DNA of 64,000 nucleotides, from contig NZ_JACHNB010000001.1 of the NCBI RefSeq assembly GCF_014205225.1, positions 5,995,501-6,059,500 of the forward strand. Reading direction: 5' to 3'. Made by a program: the position numbers and the translations under genes. The notes beneath the pieces are model-generated. The model was not told where the DNA came from, ran no database searches, and saw nothing but the letters and a program-made list of their open reading frames with translations. Shown here in pieces: positions 34,479-43,280 of this stretch. Every line of letters starts with the position of its first letter. Position 1 is the stretch's first letter. Source of the DNA: Actinoplanes octamycinicus. Its GTDB lineage: Bacteria > Actinomycetota > Actinomycetes > Mycobacteriales > Micromonosporaceae.

Positions 34479-35318
34479 ATGGGTGGTGACGGCAAGGCTC
34501 TGGTGCTCGGCGGCGGTGGCGTCACCGGGGTGGCCTGGGAGATCGGTCTGCTCCACGGGCTGGCCGAGCACGGCGTCGACCTGACCGGCGCGGGCCTGTT
34601 CGTCGGCACGTCGGCGGGATCCATCGTGGCCGCGCAGGTGCTCTCCGGCGTACCCCTGAAGGATCTTTTCGAGGCGCAGCGCGCCGACCCGACCGGCCAG
34701 CTCACCGCGCGGATCACGGTGAGCGGCCTGTTGAGCTTCCTGGTGGCCGGGCTGTGGCCGGGCGATCCGGCGCGCGGCCGGGCCTGGCTCGGCCGGCGTG
34801 CCCTGCGGGCCAGGACGATCCCGGAGGCGGAGCGACGCGCGGTGATCGCCGAGCGGATCGGCGACCATGACTGGCCGGCGACCCGGCTGCTGATCACCGC
34901 GGTCGAGGCGGAGACCGGCACCCCGAGGATCTTCGACGCCGCCAGCGGGGTGTCCCTGGTCGACGCCGTCGCGGCCAGCTGCGCCGTCCCGCTGACCTGG
35001 GCCCCGGTGACGATCGACGGGGTGCGCTACGTCGACGGCGGCATCCGCTCGGTGGCGAACGCCGACCTGGCAGCCGGCAACCGCCAGGTGGTGGTGCTGG
35101 CCCCGGTCGCCCAGTCGGCCCGGCGGTCCGGCCGCCCGGCGGCCCAGCTCGCCGCCCTCGGCCCGGGCGTGCGCAGCGCCCTGATCTCCCCGGACGCGGC
35201 CGCACGCGCCGCGATCGGCCGCAACGTCCTGGACCCGTCCCGCCGCCGCCCAGCCGCGGAGGCGGGCCGTGCCCAGGCCGCCGCCGAGGCGGAGCGGCTC
35301 CGCGCGATCTGGGAGTGA
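34479..35318 (+). CDS. Patatin-like phospholipase
   Basis: 279 residues from ATG 34479. Oxyanion loop ALVLGGGGVTGVAWEIG, nucleophile elbow VGTSAGSIVAAQ and catalytic Asp in RYVDGGIRSVANADL: the Ser-Asp dyad is complete. There is no signal peptide, so it acts in the cytosol or at the inner membrane face on phospholipids or acyl esters. It may be co-transcribed with the preceding hydrolase-like gene. Ala/Arg-rich C-terminus. Confidence 0.9.
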   Translation: MGGDGKALVLGGGGVTGVAWEIGLLHGLAEHGVDLTGAGLFVGTSAGSIVAAQVLSGVPLKDLFEAQRADPTGQLTARITVSGLLSFLVAGLWPGDPARGRAWLGRRALRARTIPEAERRAVIAERIGDHDWPATRLLITAVEAETGTPRIFDAASGVSLVDAVAASCAVPLTWAPVTIDGVRYVDGGIRSVANADLAAGNRQVVVLAPVAQSARRSGRPAAQLAALGPGVRSALISPDAAARAAIGRNVLDPSRRRPAAEAGRAQAAAEAERLRAIWE

Positions 35319-35321
35319 GGC

Positions 35322-35924
35322 TCAGCGGACCGCCGGCTGCTCCCGCGTCCAGATGGTGACGTCGCTGCTGGTCGCGACGACCAGGGTGGTCCCGGACGGC
35401 GAGAAGCCGGCCGCCCGCAGCTCCGAGTATCTCGAGTGGAAGATGTGCCACCAGGCGACGCCCTCCGTCCCGCGGTAGGGGTCGCCCCCGTGGGAGAGCA
35501 GCACCCGGTCGTTCGGCCAGTCGGGACTGACCACGTCGATCACCCAGCCGTCGCGGGTGCCGGTGTGCAGGCCGCCGCCGTGCAGTCCGGCGATCCGCAC
35601 CGGCGTCCCGGCGATCGGGCCCAGCCCGGGACAGCTGAGGTCGTCATCCGGGCAGGGCAGGTCGGGGGCGGGGTCACGGTCCCGGGCCAGCTTCCGGCCG
35701 GTGACCGTGTCGAACAGGCCGTGCCCGTCGCCGGAGGTGACGAACAGCAGGTCCCGATGGCCGGCCGGGTCCACGGCGAAGCCGACGCCCTGCAGGCCAC
35801 CGACCGCCGCGCAGGGTGCCTCCGCGGGCCGCCAGGGTCGCGGCGCGGGAACGACCGGGGCCTGGAGGAACCGTCGCCGTAGTCCTCGCTGGTAATCGGT
35901 GAGGTCCGCCGGAGGATCAGTCAT
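35322..35924 (-). CDS. Uncharacterised protein with WD40-like strands
   Basis: 200 residues from ATG 35924. It has strand-rich segments such as GVGFAVDPAGHRDLLFVTSG, HGLFDTVTGRKLARDR and AAGFSPSGTTLVVATSSDVT ending TIWTREQPAVR, which look like incomplete beta-propeller blades. A full propeller would need more blades than this length allows. It follows the response-regulator gene by four bases and may be its operon partner. Confidence 0.55.
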   Translation of the reverse strand: MTDPPADLTDYQRGLRRRFLQAPVVPAPRPWRPAEAPCAAVGGLQGVGFAVDPAGHRDLLFVTSGDGHGLFDTVTGRKLARDRDPAPDLPCPDDDLSCPGLGPIAGTPVRIAGLHGGGLHTGTRDGWVIDVVSPDWPNDRVLLSHGGDPYRGTEGVAWWHIFHSRYSELRAAGFSPSGTTLVVATSSDVTIWTREQPAVR

Positions 35925-35928
35925 CCCG

Positions 35929-36591
35929 CTAGTGTGGATCATGCGGCGCGGCGGCGTGCGGGTCGGCCAGGCCGGTCCGCCACGCCCAGGCGGCCATCGC
36001 CACCCGGTTGTGGAGGCCGAGTTTCGCCTGGATGTTCGCGACGTGGGTCTTGGCGGTGCCGGCCGAGATGAACAGCTCGGCGCCGATCTGGGCGTTGGTC
36101 AGGCCCTGCGCGACCAGCCGGACGATGTCGGTCTCGCGGGGCGTCAGCGGGTTGGCCGGCGCCGGTCGGTCGGCGCTGGTCATCGCCTTCAGCAGCCGCA
36201 CCGTGACCTGGGGACTGATCAGCGCGTCCCCGGCCATCGCCGCCCGGACGCCCTCGACCAGCAGCGCCGGGCCGGACCGCTTGAGCAGGAAACCGCAGGC
36301 GCCGTGGCGCAGGGCGGTGTCCACGTACTCGTCGAGGTCGAAGGTGGTGACCACGACCACCCGCAGGCCCGCCTGCACCAGCAGGCGGGTCAGTTCCAGG
36401 CCGTCGATGCCGGGCATCCGGATGTCGGTGAGCACCACGTCCGGCCGCAGCCTGCGGGCCAGGGCCAGCGCGGTGGTCCCGTCGGCGGCCTCGCCGACCA
36501 CGGTGATGTCCGGCTGCGAGTCCAGGACGAGGCGGAACCCGCTGCGGACGTCCGGCTGATCGTCGGCGAGCAGGACCCGGGTGCCGGTCAC
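35929..36591 (-). CDS. NarL-family response regulator
   Basis: 220 residues from GTG 36591. Receiver domain with RVLLADDQPDVRSGFRLVL, phospho-acceptor Asp in VVLTDIRMPGIDG and Lys in FLLKRSGP; LuxR-type output helix NPLTPRETDIVRLVAQGLTN and SAGTAKTHVANIQAKLGL. The start overlaps the kinase stop by four bases (GTGA), so the pair is translated together. It should activate or repress the divergent membrane-protein gene at 37674 or itself. Confidence 0.95.
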   Translation of the reverse strand: MTGTRVLLADDQPDVRSGFRLVLDSQPDITVVGEAADGTTALALARRLRPDVVLTDIRMPGIDGLELTRLLVQAGLRVVVVTTFDLDEYVDTALRHGACGFLLKRSGPALLVEGVRAAMAGDALISPQVTVRLLKAMTSADRPAPANPLTPRETDIVRLVAQGLTNAQIGAELFISAGTAKTHVANIQAKLGLHNRVAMAAWAWRTGLADPHAAAPHDPH

Positions 36592-37574
36592 GCGGCCACC
36601 ACCGGGATGTCCGCGACCACTTCCCAGCCGCACGCGCCCGGACCGGCGGAGAACGTGCCGCCGGCCGCGGTGACCCGGTCCCGCAGGCCGGACAGGCCCC
36701 GCCCGCCGCGCCGCCGCCGGGGCGGCGACGCGGTGCTGTCGTCGCTGACCCGCACCTCGACGCCGGAGGCGCCGCCGGTGACGGTGATCTCGACCCGGGT
36801 CGCCCCGGGCGCGTGCCGCCGGACGTTGGTGAGCGCCTCGGCCACGATCCGGTACGCCATCGCCCCGCTGTCCCGGGGCACCGGACCGGCGTTGTGGACC
36901 AGCCGCACGTCGAGGTGTCCCGCCGCGCGGAACCGGTCGACCAGGGCCGGCAGCTCGTCCAGGGTGGGCAGCGGCCGTACCGTCGCGGGGTCCGCGTCGT
37001 GCAGCATGCCGACCATCCGGTCCATGGTGTCCAGCGCGGCCAGCCCGGCCGCTTCGATCCGGGCCAGCGCCGGACCGGCCGCCTCCGGCCGGCTGTCCGC
37101 GACGAACCGGGCGGCCTGGGCCTGCGCCACGATCCCGCTGATGTCATGCGCGACGAAGTCGTGCAGGTCCCGGGCCACCTGCAGGCGCTGTGCCCGCCGG
37201 GCCCGCTGGACGGCCACCGCCCGCCGGTGCAGCATCAGCCGCGGATAGCCGCCGACGACCAGCGCGACCAGTGCCGGAGTCGTCCAGACCGCGGCGGCGA
37301 CGAGCCGTTGCGGCGTCGGCATCCCGCCGGTGAACGACCAGAGAACCAGCGCCATCGCGGCGGCGGCGAGCCCGGCCACGGGCGCGATGTGCCGCCGCGG
37401 CCCCCACCGGACCGCGGCCGCGGTCAGCGCCGCCAGGGTGGTCACCACCAGGATGAACAGCTGCGGCGGGTCGCCGAGGTCGGCGACGAACGCCAGGCAC
37501 GGGGTGGCGGCGCCGGCCGCCATGCCGGCCCAGCCGAGGTTCCGGCGCATCATCACCTGATCGTAGGCGGACAT
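36588..37574 (-). CDS. DesK-type sensor histidine kinase
   Basis: 328 residues from ATG 37574. Four membrane helices fill residues 14-115, followed by a dimerisation segment with the phosphoryl-acceptor His138 (RDLHDFVAHDISG) and an ATPase domain (AMAYRIVAEALTNVRRHAPG, later RGLSGLRDRVTAAGG). It phosphorylates the partner response regulator. No sensory domain beyond the membrane helices is present, so it may read the membrane or a partner protein. Confidence 0.95.
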   Translation of the reverse strand: MSAYDQVMMRRNLGWAGMAAGAATPCLAFVADLGDPPQLFILVVTTLAALTAAAVRWGPRRHIAPVAGLAAAAMALVLWSFTGGMPTPQRLVAAAVWTTPALVALVVGGYPRLMLHRRAVAVQRARRAQRLQVARDLHDFVAHDISGIVAQAQAARFVADSRPEAAGPALARIEAAGLAALDTMDRMVGMLHDADPATVRPLPTLDELPALVDRFRAAGHLDVRLVHNAGPVPRDSGAMAYRIVAEALTNVRRHAPGATRVEITVTGGASGVEVRVSDDSTASPPRRRRGGRGLSGLRDRVTAAGGTFSAGPGACGWEVVADIPVVAA

Positions 37575-37581
37575 CGCCGTA

Positions 37582-37635
37582 TGCCGATCGGGGGAGGACA
37601 CCGCCGCCGGCCGGCCACACCTCCGCACATCGGCA
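37582..37635. promoter_or_regulatory. Widely spaced inverted repeat between divergent kinase and membrane-protein genes
   Basis: TGCCGAT (37582-37588) and ATCGGCA (37629-37635), perfect complements 40 bases apart, fill the control region shared by the two-component operon and the membrane protein. Two half-sites at this spacing could bind a looping or dimeric response regulator. Confidence 0.35.
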
Positions 37636-37673
37636 GATGGTGGCGCAGCCGGGCCCGGGCCGAGGCTGATGGC

Positions 37674-38762
37674 ATGTACTCATGGCTCACCACCCGCTGG
37701 CCGGACCTGGCGGGATACGCAGCGGCCGGCTGGTCGTCGATGTACGCCCTGCTGGGGCTCTACTGGACGGTCGGCGGCGACGGCTTCCCGTTCGGACCGG
37801 CCGGTGACGACCGCCGGACGGGTTCGATCCTGGAGGGCACGCCGGTCGAGGCCGGCGGCCCGCTGATCGCGGCGCTCGGCCTGCTCGGCACGGTCGTCGC
37901 GGTGGCGATGGCGCGGGGCGCCGGCTCCGGCCGCCGGTCCGCCGCGATGATCGCCTTCGGCTGGACCGCGGCGGCCGCCCTGACCCTGGTCATCCCGGAC
38001 TACACGCTGATCGCGCTGGTGGCGTTCGCCCCGGTGCTGCTGGTCTTCGCCTTCACCGGGGTGCCCGGCCCGCAGGACGGCATCGGCGACATCCTCTACT
38101 GGCACCGGGTCAACCTGATCATCCTGTTCGCCGGCGGCCTGCTCTGGGCCGCGGCCACGCTGGCCTACCAGCGCCGCCGGCGCGCGGCCTGCGGGCACTG
38201 CGGCCGCCGGCCCGGATCCGGCGACGACGGCCCGTCCCGGCGGACGTTGCTGCGCTGGGGACGCCGGGCGGTGCTGGTCGCCCTGCTGGCCCCGCTGCCC
38301 TACGAGATCACCCGGCTGGCCTGGTTCTTCGGCTACCCGCTGGGGATCACCCGGGATTTCCTGACGATGATGCAGGACACCAACGGCATGCTCGGGATCG
38401 GGCTGGGCCTGGCCATCGCCTCGGTGTTCGGCGGGGTGCTCACCCACGGCCTGGTCAGCCGGTGGGGCGAGGTCTACCCACGGTGGATCTGGTTCAAGGC
38501 CGGCAAGCCGGTGCCGCCGGCCCTCGCGATCGTTCCGGCGTCGCTGGTCGCCGTGGTCCTGATCCCGGCCGGGATGATGATGCTCCGCGGCGCGACGTTC
38601 CAGGAGGGCTGGGGGCTGCGCCTGGTCAGCGTGCCGTGGATCGTCTGGGGCGTCGCGCTCGGCGTGGCCACGTACACCTATCACCTGCGCCGGCGCGGAT
38701 CATGCCGGCATTGCGGGCAGGGCGTGCCCACTGCCGCTCCCGGGCGTACCGTCGACGCGTGA
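37674..38762 (+). CDS. Polytopic membrane protein with CxxC motifs
   Basis: 362 residues from ATG 37674 with about nine hydrophobic helices (for example FGWTAAAALTLVIPDYTLIA and VNLIILFAGGLLWAAATLAY). Two short cytosolic cysteine motifs, RAACGHCGRRPG near 180 and GSCRHCGQGVP near the C-terminus, could bind a metal. It is divergent from the sensor kinase pair and is a likely target of it. The stop overlaps the next start by two bases (GTGA). Function unknown. Confidence 0.7.
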   Translation: MYSWLTTRWPDLAGYAAAGWSSMYALLGLYWTVGGDGFPFGPAGDDRRTGSILEGTPVEAGGPLIAALGLLGTVVAVAMARGAGSGRRSAAMIAFGWTAAAALTLVIPDYTLIALVAFAPVLLVFAFTGVPGPQDGIGDILYWHRVNLIILFAGGLLWAAATLAYQRRRRAACGHCGRRPGSGDDGPSRRTLLRWGRRAVLVALLAPLPYEITRLAWFFGYPLGITRDFLTMMQDTNGMLGIGLGLAIASVFGGVLTHGLVSRWGEVYPRWIWFKAGKPVPPALAIVPASLVAVVLIPAGMMMLRGATFQEGWGLRLVSVPWIVWGVALGVATYTYHLRRRGSCRHCGQGVPTAAPGRTVDA

Positions 38763-39172
38763 CTGTCGAGGAGCAGTTGTTCGCATTGTGGAGGGTGGCG
38801 CCGGAGGAGCAGGGCGACCCGATCGGGCGTTTCGGGGCGGTCTACACCGATCCGGTGACGATCAACGGGGTGCCGATGCCGGTCAAGGACCTGGTGGCGC
38901 GGGCCCGGGCGCTGCACGCGGCCTTCACCGAGCACGAGATCGAGGTCGTCGACCGGGTGGCCGCGCCGGGCAAGCTGGTCGTCGCGTTCCGGCACCGCGC
39001 CCGGCACACCGGCACCTGGACCACCCCGCTCGGCGAGATCGCCCCCACCGGGCGGACGGTCAGCGGGCTCGGCATCGACGTGCTCACGCTGGCCGGTGAC
39101 GGGCGGGTGAGCGGCATCTGGGTGCTCGCCGACGAGCTGCAGCGGATCCTGCAGGTGCACGACCCCCACTGA
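38759..39172 (+). CDS. SnoaL-like/ester-cyclase-fold protein
   Basis: 137 residues from GTG 38759, overlapping the preceding stop. Alpha+beta barrel pattern: IGRFGAVYTDPVTINGVPMP, LVARARALHAAFTEHEIEVV, VAFRHRARHTGTW and DVLTLAGDGRVSGIWVLAD. The family includes polyketide cyclases, limonene-epoxide hydrolases and non-catalytic members. Co-transcribed with the membrane protein; substrate unknown. Confidence 0.8.
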   Translation: MTVEEQLFALWRVAPEEQGDPIGRFGAVYTDPVTINGVPMPVKDLVARARALHAAFTEHEIEVVDRVAAPGKLVVAFRHRARHTGTWTTPLGEIAPTGRTVSGLGIDVLTLAGDGRVSGIWVLADELQRILQVHDPH

Positions 39173-39416
39173 CGAGTTCGCGCTCCGGCGCCGGGTCCGC
39201 TGCTGTTCCGGATCGCCGATTTTCGGTACGCCATGGTGCACCTGACTGGCCGAACGGCCTGCTGGAGCCACCTGTACGGGTGTGTCGATGGCCACGCATC
39301 CGATAAGTGACCGTCGTTCTCCGTTTCCGTCACGTAACTTTGAACGCTGCCCGGGGCGCCTCAGTGCCGTGCGCCCGGCGACGTGTGACTTGTGTTGTGG
39401 AGATGGAGCGCGCCCG

Positions 39417-42400
39417 GTGACGGTGACGACCGAAGAACAGCTGTTCCCGTTCCCCGACATCCTCGAGGGGCCGGCAGCTCCGGCGGTGTTCCGCTCGCCG
39501 GAGGCGCCGGCCCTTCGCAGTCTGGTCGACATCCTCGACGCCACGATCCGGCACCACCCGGAGAGCCCGGCGATCGACGCGGGTGGCGTCCAGCTGACCT
39601 ATCGGGAGCTGGCCGCCGAGGTCGAGGCGCTGCGGGTGACGCTGAGCGGGCACGGGATCGGTCTCGGCGACCGGGTCGGGGTCCGGGTCTCGTCCGGCAC
39701 CGCCGAGCTCTACCTGGCGATCCTCGGCGTGCTGGCGGCCGGCGCGGCCTACGTGCCGGTCGACGCGGACGACCCGCAGGAGCGCGCCGACCTGGTCTTC
39801 GGCGAGGCCGGGGTGAGCGCGGTCATCGGGGACGGGCTGAGCGTGACGCTGCACGGCACGCCGGGCGGCCGCACCGGGCGGCCCGGCCCGGCCGACGACG
39901 CCTGGATCATCTTCACCTCCGGCTCGACCGGCACGCCGAAAGGGGTGGCCGTCACGCACGGGTCGGCCGCCGCGTTCGTCGACGCCGAGGCGGAGATCTT
40001 CCTGGCCGACGACGCCGGGCTGGCCCCGCACGACCGGGTGCTGGCCGGGCTGTCGGTGGCGTTCGACGCGTCCTGCGAGGAGATGTGGCTGGCCTGGCGG
40101 CACGGCGCCTGCCTGGTGCCGGCCGCCCGGTCGCTGGTGCGCAGCGGCGTCGACCTGGGCCCGTGGCTGGCCGGGCAGCGGATCACCGTGGTCTCCACGG
40201 TGCCGACCCTGGCCGCGCTCTGGCCGGTCGAGGCGCTCGACGAGGTCCGGCTGCTGATCTTCGGGGGCGAGGCGTGCCCGCCTGAGCTGGCCGAGCGGCT
40301 GGCCGTCGACGGGCGCGAGGTGTGGAACACCTACGGCCCGACCGAGGCGACCGTGGTGGCCTGCGCCGCCCGGATGACCGGTGACGGGCCGGTGCGGATC
40401 GGGCTGCCGCTGGCCGGCTGGGAGCTGGTCGTGGTCGACCCGGCCGGCGATCCGGTGGCGATGGGCGAGACCGGCGAGCTGGTGATCGGCGGCGTCGGTC
40501 TGGCCCGCTACCTGGACGCCGGGAAGGACGCCGAGAAGTTCGCGCCGCTGCCCTCGATGGGCTGGCAGCGGGCCTACCGCAGCGGCGACATCGTCCGCGC
40601 CGAGCCGGCCGGGCTGCTCTTCCTGGGCCGCGGCGACGAGCAGGTCAAGCTCGGCGGGCGCCGGATCGAGCTGGGCGAGGTGGACGCCGCGCTGCAGGCG
40701 CTGCCCGGGGTGGCCGGCGCGGCCGCCGCGGTGAAGCGGACCGCGGCCGGCACCCAGCTGCTGGTCGGCTATGTGGTGCCGCGCGAGGGCTTCGACGCCG
40801 CGGCCGCCGCGCTGCGGATCCGCGAGCAGCTGCCGGCCGCGCTGGTCCCGCTGCTCGCCGAGGTGGACGCGCTGCCGACCCGTACCTCCGGGAAGGTGGA
40901 CCGGGCGGCTCTGCCGTGGCCGCTGGCCCCGACCAGCGACTCGGACGCCGCGCTGACCGCCACGCAGGCGTGGCTGGCCGAGGGGTGGGAGCACATCCTC
41001 GGGGTGCGCCCGTCCGCGGCCGACGCCGACTTCTTCAGCAGCGGCGGCAGCAGCCTCGGCGCGGCCCAGCTGGTCGCCTGGATCCGGGAGACCCACCCGC
41101 AGGTGTCGGTCGCCGACGTCTACCAGCACCCGGTGCTCGCCGAGATGGCCGCGGTGATCGACGCGCTGGACACCACCGCGGCGGTGCGCCGCGACGTCCG
41201 GCCCACCCCGCGGCGCGCCGGGCTGCTCCAGTTCCTGCTGATGCTGCCGCTGCTCGCGCTGGTCGGGCTGCGCTGGGTCACCGTGCTGGCCGGGCTGGGC
41301 AACCTGGCCGCGCTGACCGGCCTCGGCGCCTCCTGGGTGCCGGCGGTCTCCTGGTGGTGGATCGCGGCCGGCTGGCTGGTGCTGTTCAGCCCGCCCGGGC
41401 GGATCGCGGTGGCCGCGGCCGGCGCGCGGCTGCTGCTGCGCGGCGTCGGCCCGGGTGACTACCCGCGCGGCGGCGGCGTGCACCTGCGGCTGTGGGCGGC
41501 CGAGCGGCTCGCCGAGCTGACCGGCGCGACCGGGGTCGCCGGCGCCGGCTGGATGATCACCTATGCCAAGGCGCTCGGCGCGCAGATCGGCCGGGATGTC
41601 GACCTGCACTCCGCGCCCCCGGTCACCGGCCTGCTGAAACTGGGCCGTGGCGCGGCGGTCGAGCCGGAGGTCGACCTGTCCGGTCACTGGGTCGACGGCG
41701 ACCTGGTCCGGGTCGGCAAGGTGCGGATCGGCGCCGGCAGCCGGGTCGGTTCGCGCAGCACGCTGATGCCCGGCGCCCGGGTCGGCAAGGGCGCGGACAT
41801 CGCCGCCGGGTCGACGGTCACCGGCGCGGTCCCGGCCGGGCAGCGCTGGGCCGGGTCGCCGGCCGCGCCGGCCGCCAAGAGCACCGCCGGCTGGCCGGCC
41901 CAGCGCCCGGAGCGCCGGGCCAAGGCCTGGGTGGCCGGGTACAGCCTCACCGCCCAGCTGCTCGGCCTGGTGCCGGTGGTGGCGGTGCTGCCCGCCCTGG
42001 CGCTGCTGGCCCGCCCGACCGCGCTCGGCGCGCTGGCCATGGTCCCGGCCGCCGCGGTCGCCTACGTCCTGACCTACGCCCTGCTGATCCTCGGCCTGGT
42101 CCGGCTGCTCGGCCTCGGCGTCCGGGAGGGCTTCCACCCGGTCCGCGGCCGGGTCGCCTGGCAGGTGTGGACCACCGAGCGCCTGATGGGGATGGCCCGG
42201 ACCGCACTGTTCCCGCTCTACGCCAGCCTGTTCACCCCGGTCTGGCTGCGACTGCTGGGCGCCAAGGTGGGCCGTAACGTGGAGGCGTCCACGGTGCTCG
42301 CGCTGCCGGTGATGACCACCGTCGACGACGGCGCGTTCCTGGCCGACGACACCATGGTCGCCACCTACGAGCTGCGTCACGGCTGGCTGCGGGTGGCCCC

Positions 42401-43280
42401 GGCCCGGATCGGCAAGCAGGCCTTCCTCGGCAACTCCGGGATGGCCGCGCCGGGCCGGTCGGTGCCCAAGCGCGGCCTGGTCGGGGTGCTGTCGTCGGCG
42501 CCGCGCAAGGCCAAGAAGGGCACCTCCTGGCTGGGCGCGCCGCCGATGCCGCTGCGCCGCACGGTCGAGACGGCCGACGCCAGCCGCACCTACGCGCCGC
42601 CGCTGCGGCTCAAGCTGGCCCGCGCCGCGATCGAGCTGTGCCGGATCGTCCCGGTGATGCTGGCCGGCGCGCTGGCGGTCGGCGTGCTCGCGGCGCTGGC
42701 CCAGATCTGGCAGGTGGCCGGCGCGGTGCCGGCCGCGCTCGCCGCCGGCCCGGTGCTGCTGGCCGCGACCGTCGTCGCCGCGCTCACCGCGAGCGCCGCG
42801 AAATGGCTGCTGGTGGGCCGGTTCCGGGTCACCGAGCGGGCGCTCTGGACGTCGTTCGTCTGGCGCAACGAGCTGGCCGACACGTTCGTCGAGGTGCTCG
42901 CCGCGCCGTGGCTGTTCCGCTTCGCCACCGGCACGCCGCTGCTCACCGCGTGGCTGCGGACCCTCGGCGCGACAATCGGCCGGGGCGTCTGGCTGGAGAC
43001 CTTCTGGCTGCCGGAGTACGACCTGGTCCGGCTCGGCCCGGGCGCCACGGTCAACCGGGGGTGCGTGGTGCAGACCCACCTGTTCCATGATCGGATCATG
43101 GCCATGGATGAGGTGACACTGGGCGCGGGCGCCACGCTCGGCCCGCACGGGATCGTGCTGCCCGGCGCCAGCATCGGCGCGCGCACCACGGTCGGACCCG
43201 GCTCGCTGGTCACCCGCGGCGACGCCGTGCCCGCGGACAGCCGCTGGCAGGGCAACCCGATCGCGAACTGGGCGTCATGA
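39417..43280 (+). CDS. Pls-like membrane NRPS (epsilon-poly-lysine synthetase family)
   Basis: 1,287 residues from GTG 39417 (GGAGATGGAG upstream). Adenylation domain about 25-500: A3 IIFTSGSTGTPKGV (164-177), NTYGPTEATV, YRSGDIVR, and Lys493 in RTSGKVDRAAL. Carrier domain 515-585 with phosphopantetheine Ser546 (FFSSGGSSLGA). Six membrane helices follow, interleaved with three left-handed-helix acyltransferase-like domains (for example KVRIGAGSRVGSRSTLMPGA). This is exactly the Pls layout, in which the three C-domains join amino acids into a homopolymer. Pocket residues read D217 A218 E221 S260 I281 G283 T305 V313 V314 K493, close to the known lysine code DAESIGSVVK. A cationic homopolymer of lysine is the expected product. 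Confidence 0.85.
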   Translation: MTVTTEEQLFPFPDILEGPAAPAVFRSPEAPALRSLVDILDATIRHHPESPAIDAGGVQLTYRELAAEVEALRVTLSGHGIGLGDRVGVRVSSGTAELYLAILGVLAAGAAYVPVDADDPQERADLVFGEAGVSAVIGDGLSVTLHGTPGGRTGRPGPADDAWIIFTSGSTGTPKGVAVTHGSAAAFVDAEAEIFLADDAGLAPHDRVLAGLSVAFDASCEEMWLAWRHGACLVPAARSLVRSGVDLGPWLAGQRITVVSTVPTLAALWPVEALDEVRLLIFGGEACPPELAERLAVDGREVWNTYGPTEATVVACAARMTGDGPVRIGLPLAGWELVVVDPAGDPVAMGETGELVIGGVGLARYLDAGKDAEKFAPLPSMGWQRAYRSGDIVRAEPAGLLFLGRGDEQVKLGGRRIELGEVDAALQALPGVAGAAAAVKRTAAGTQLLVGYVVPREGFDAAAAALRIREQLPAALVPLLAEVDALPTRTSGKVDRAALPWPLAPTSDSDAALTATQAWLAEGWEHILGVRPSAADADFFSSGGSSLGAAQLVAWIRETHPQVSVADVYQHPVLAEMAAVIDALDTTAAVRRDVRPTPRRAGLLQFLLMLPLLALVGLRWVTVLAGLGNLAALTGLGASWVPAVSWWWIAAGWLVLFSPPGRIAVAAAGARLLLRGVGPGDYPRGGGVHLRLWAAERLAELTGATGVAGAGWMITYAKALGAQIGRDVDLHSAPPVTGLLKLGRGAAVEPEVDLSGHWVDGDLVRVGKVRIGAGSRVGSRSTLMPGARVGKGADIAAGSTVTGAVPAGQRWAGSPAAPAAKSTAGWPAQRPERRAKAWVAGYSLTAQLLGLVPVVAVLPALALLARPTALGALAMVPAAAVAYVLTYALLILGLVRLLGLGVREGFHPVRGRVAWQVWTTERLMGMARTALFPLYASLFTPVWLRLLGAKVGRNVEASTVLALPVMTTVDDGAFLADDTMVATYELRHGWLRVAPARIGKQAFLGNSGMAAPGRSVPKRGLVGVLSSAPRKAKKGTSWLGAPPMPLRRTVETADASRTYAPPLRLKLARAAIELCRIVPVMLAGALAVGVLAALAQIWQVAGAVPAALAAGPVLLAATVVAALTASAAKWLLVGRFRVTERALWTSFVWRNELADTFVEVLAAPWLFRFATGTPLLTAWLRTLGATIGRGVWLETFWLPEYDLVRLGPGATVNRGCVVQTHLFHDRIMAMDEVTLGAGATLGPHGIVLPGASIGARTTVGPGSLVTRGDAVPADSRWQGNPIANWAS

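Noticed and set aside
39330..43148. A 1,272-codon open frame on the minus strand
   Set aside because: Antisense to the Pls gene; low-complexity His/Arg/Gln/Gly sequence, no family.
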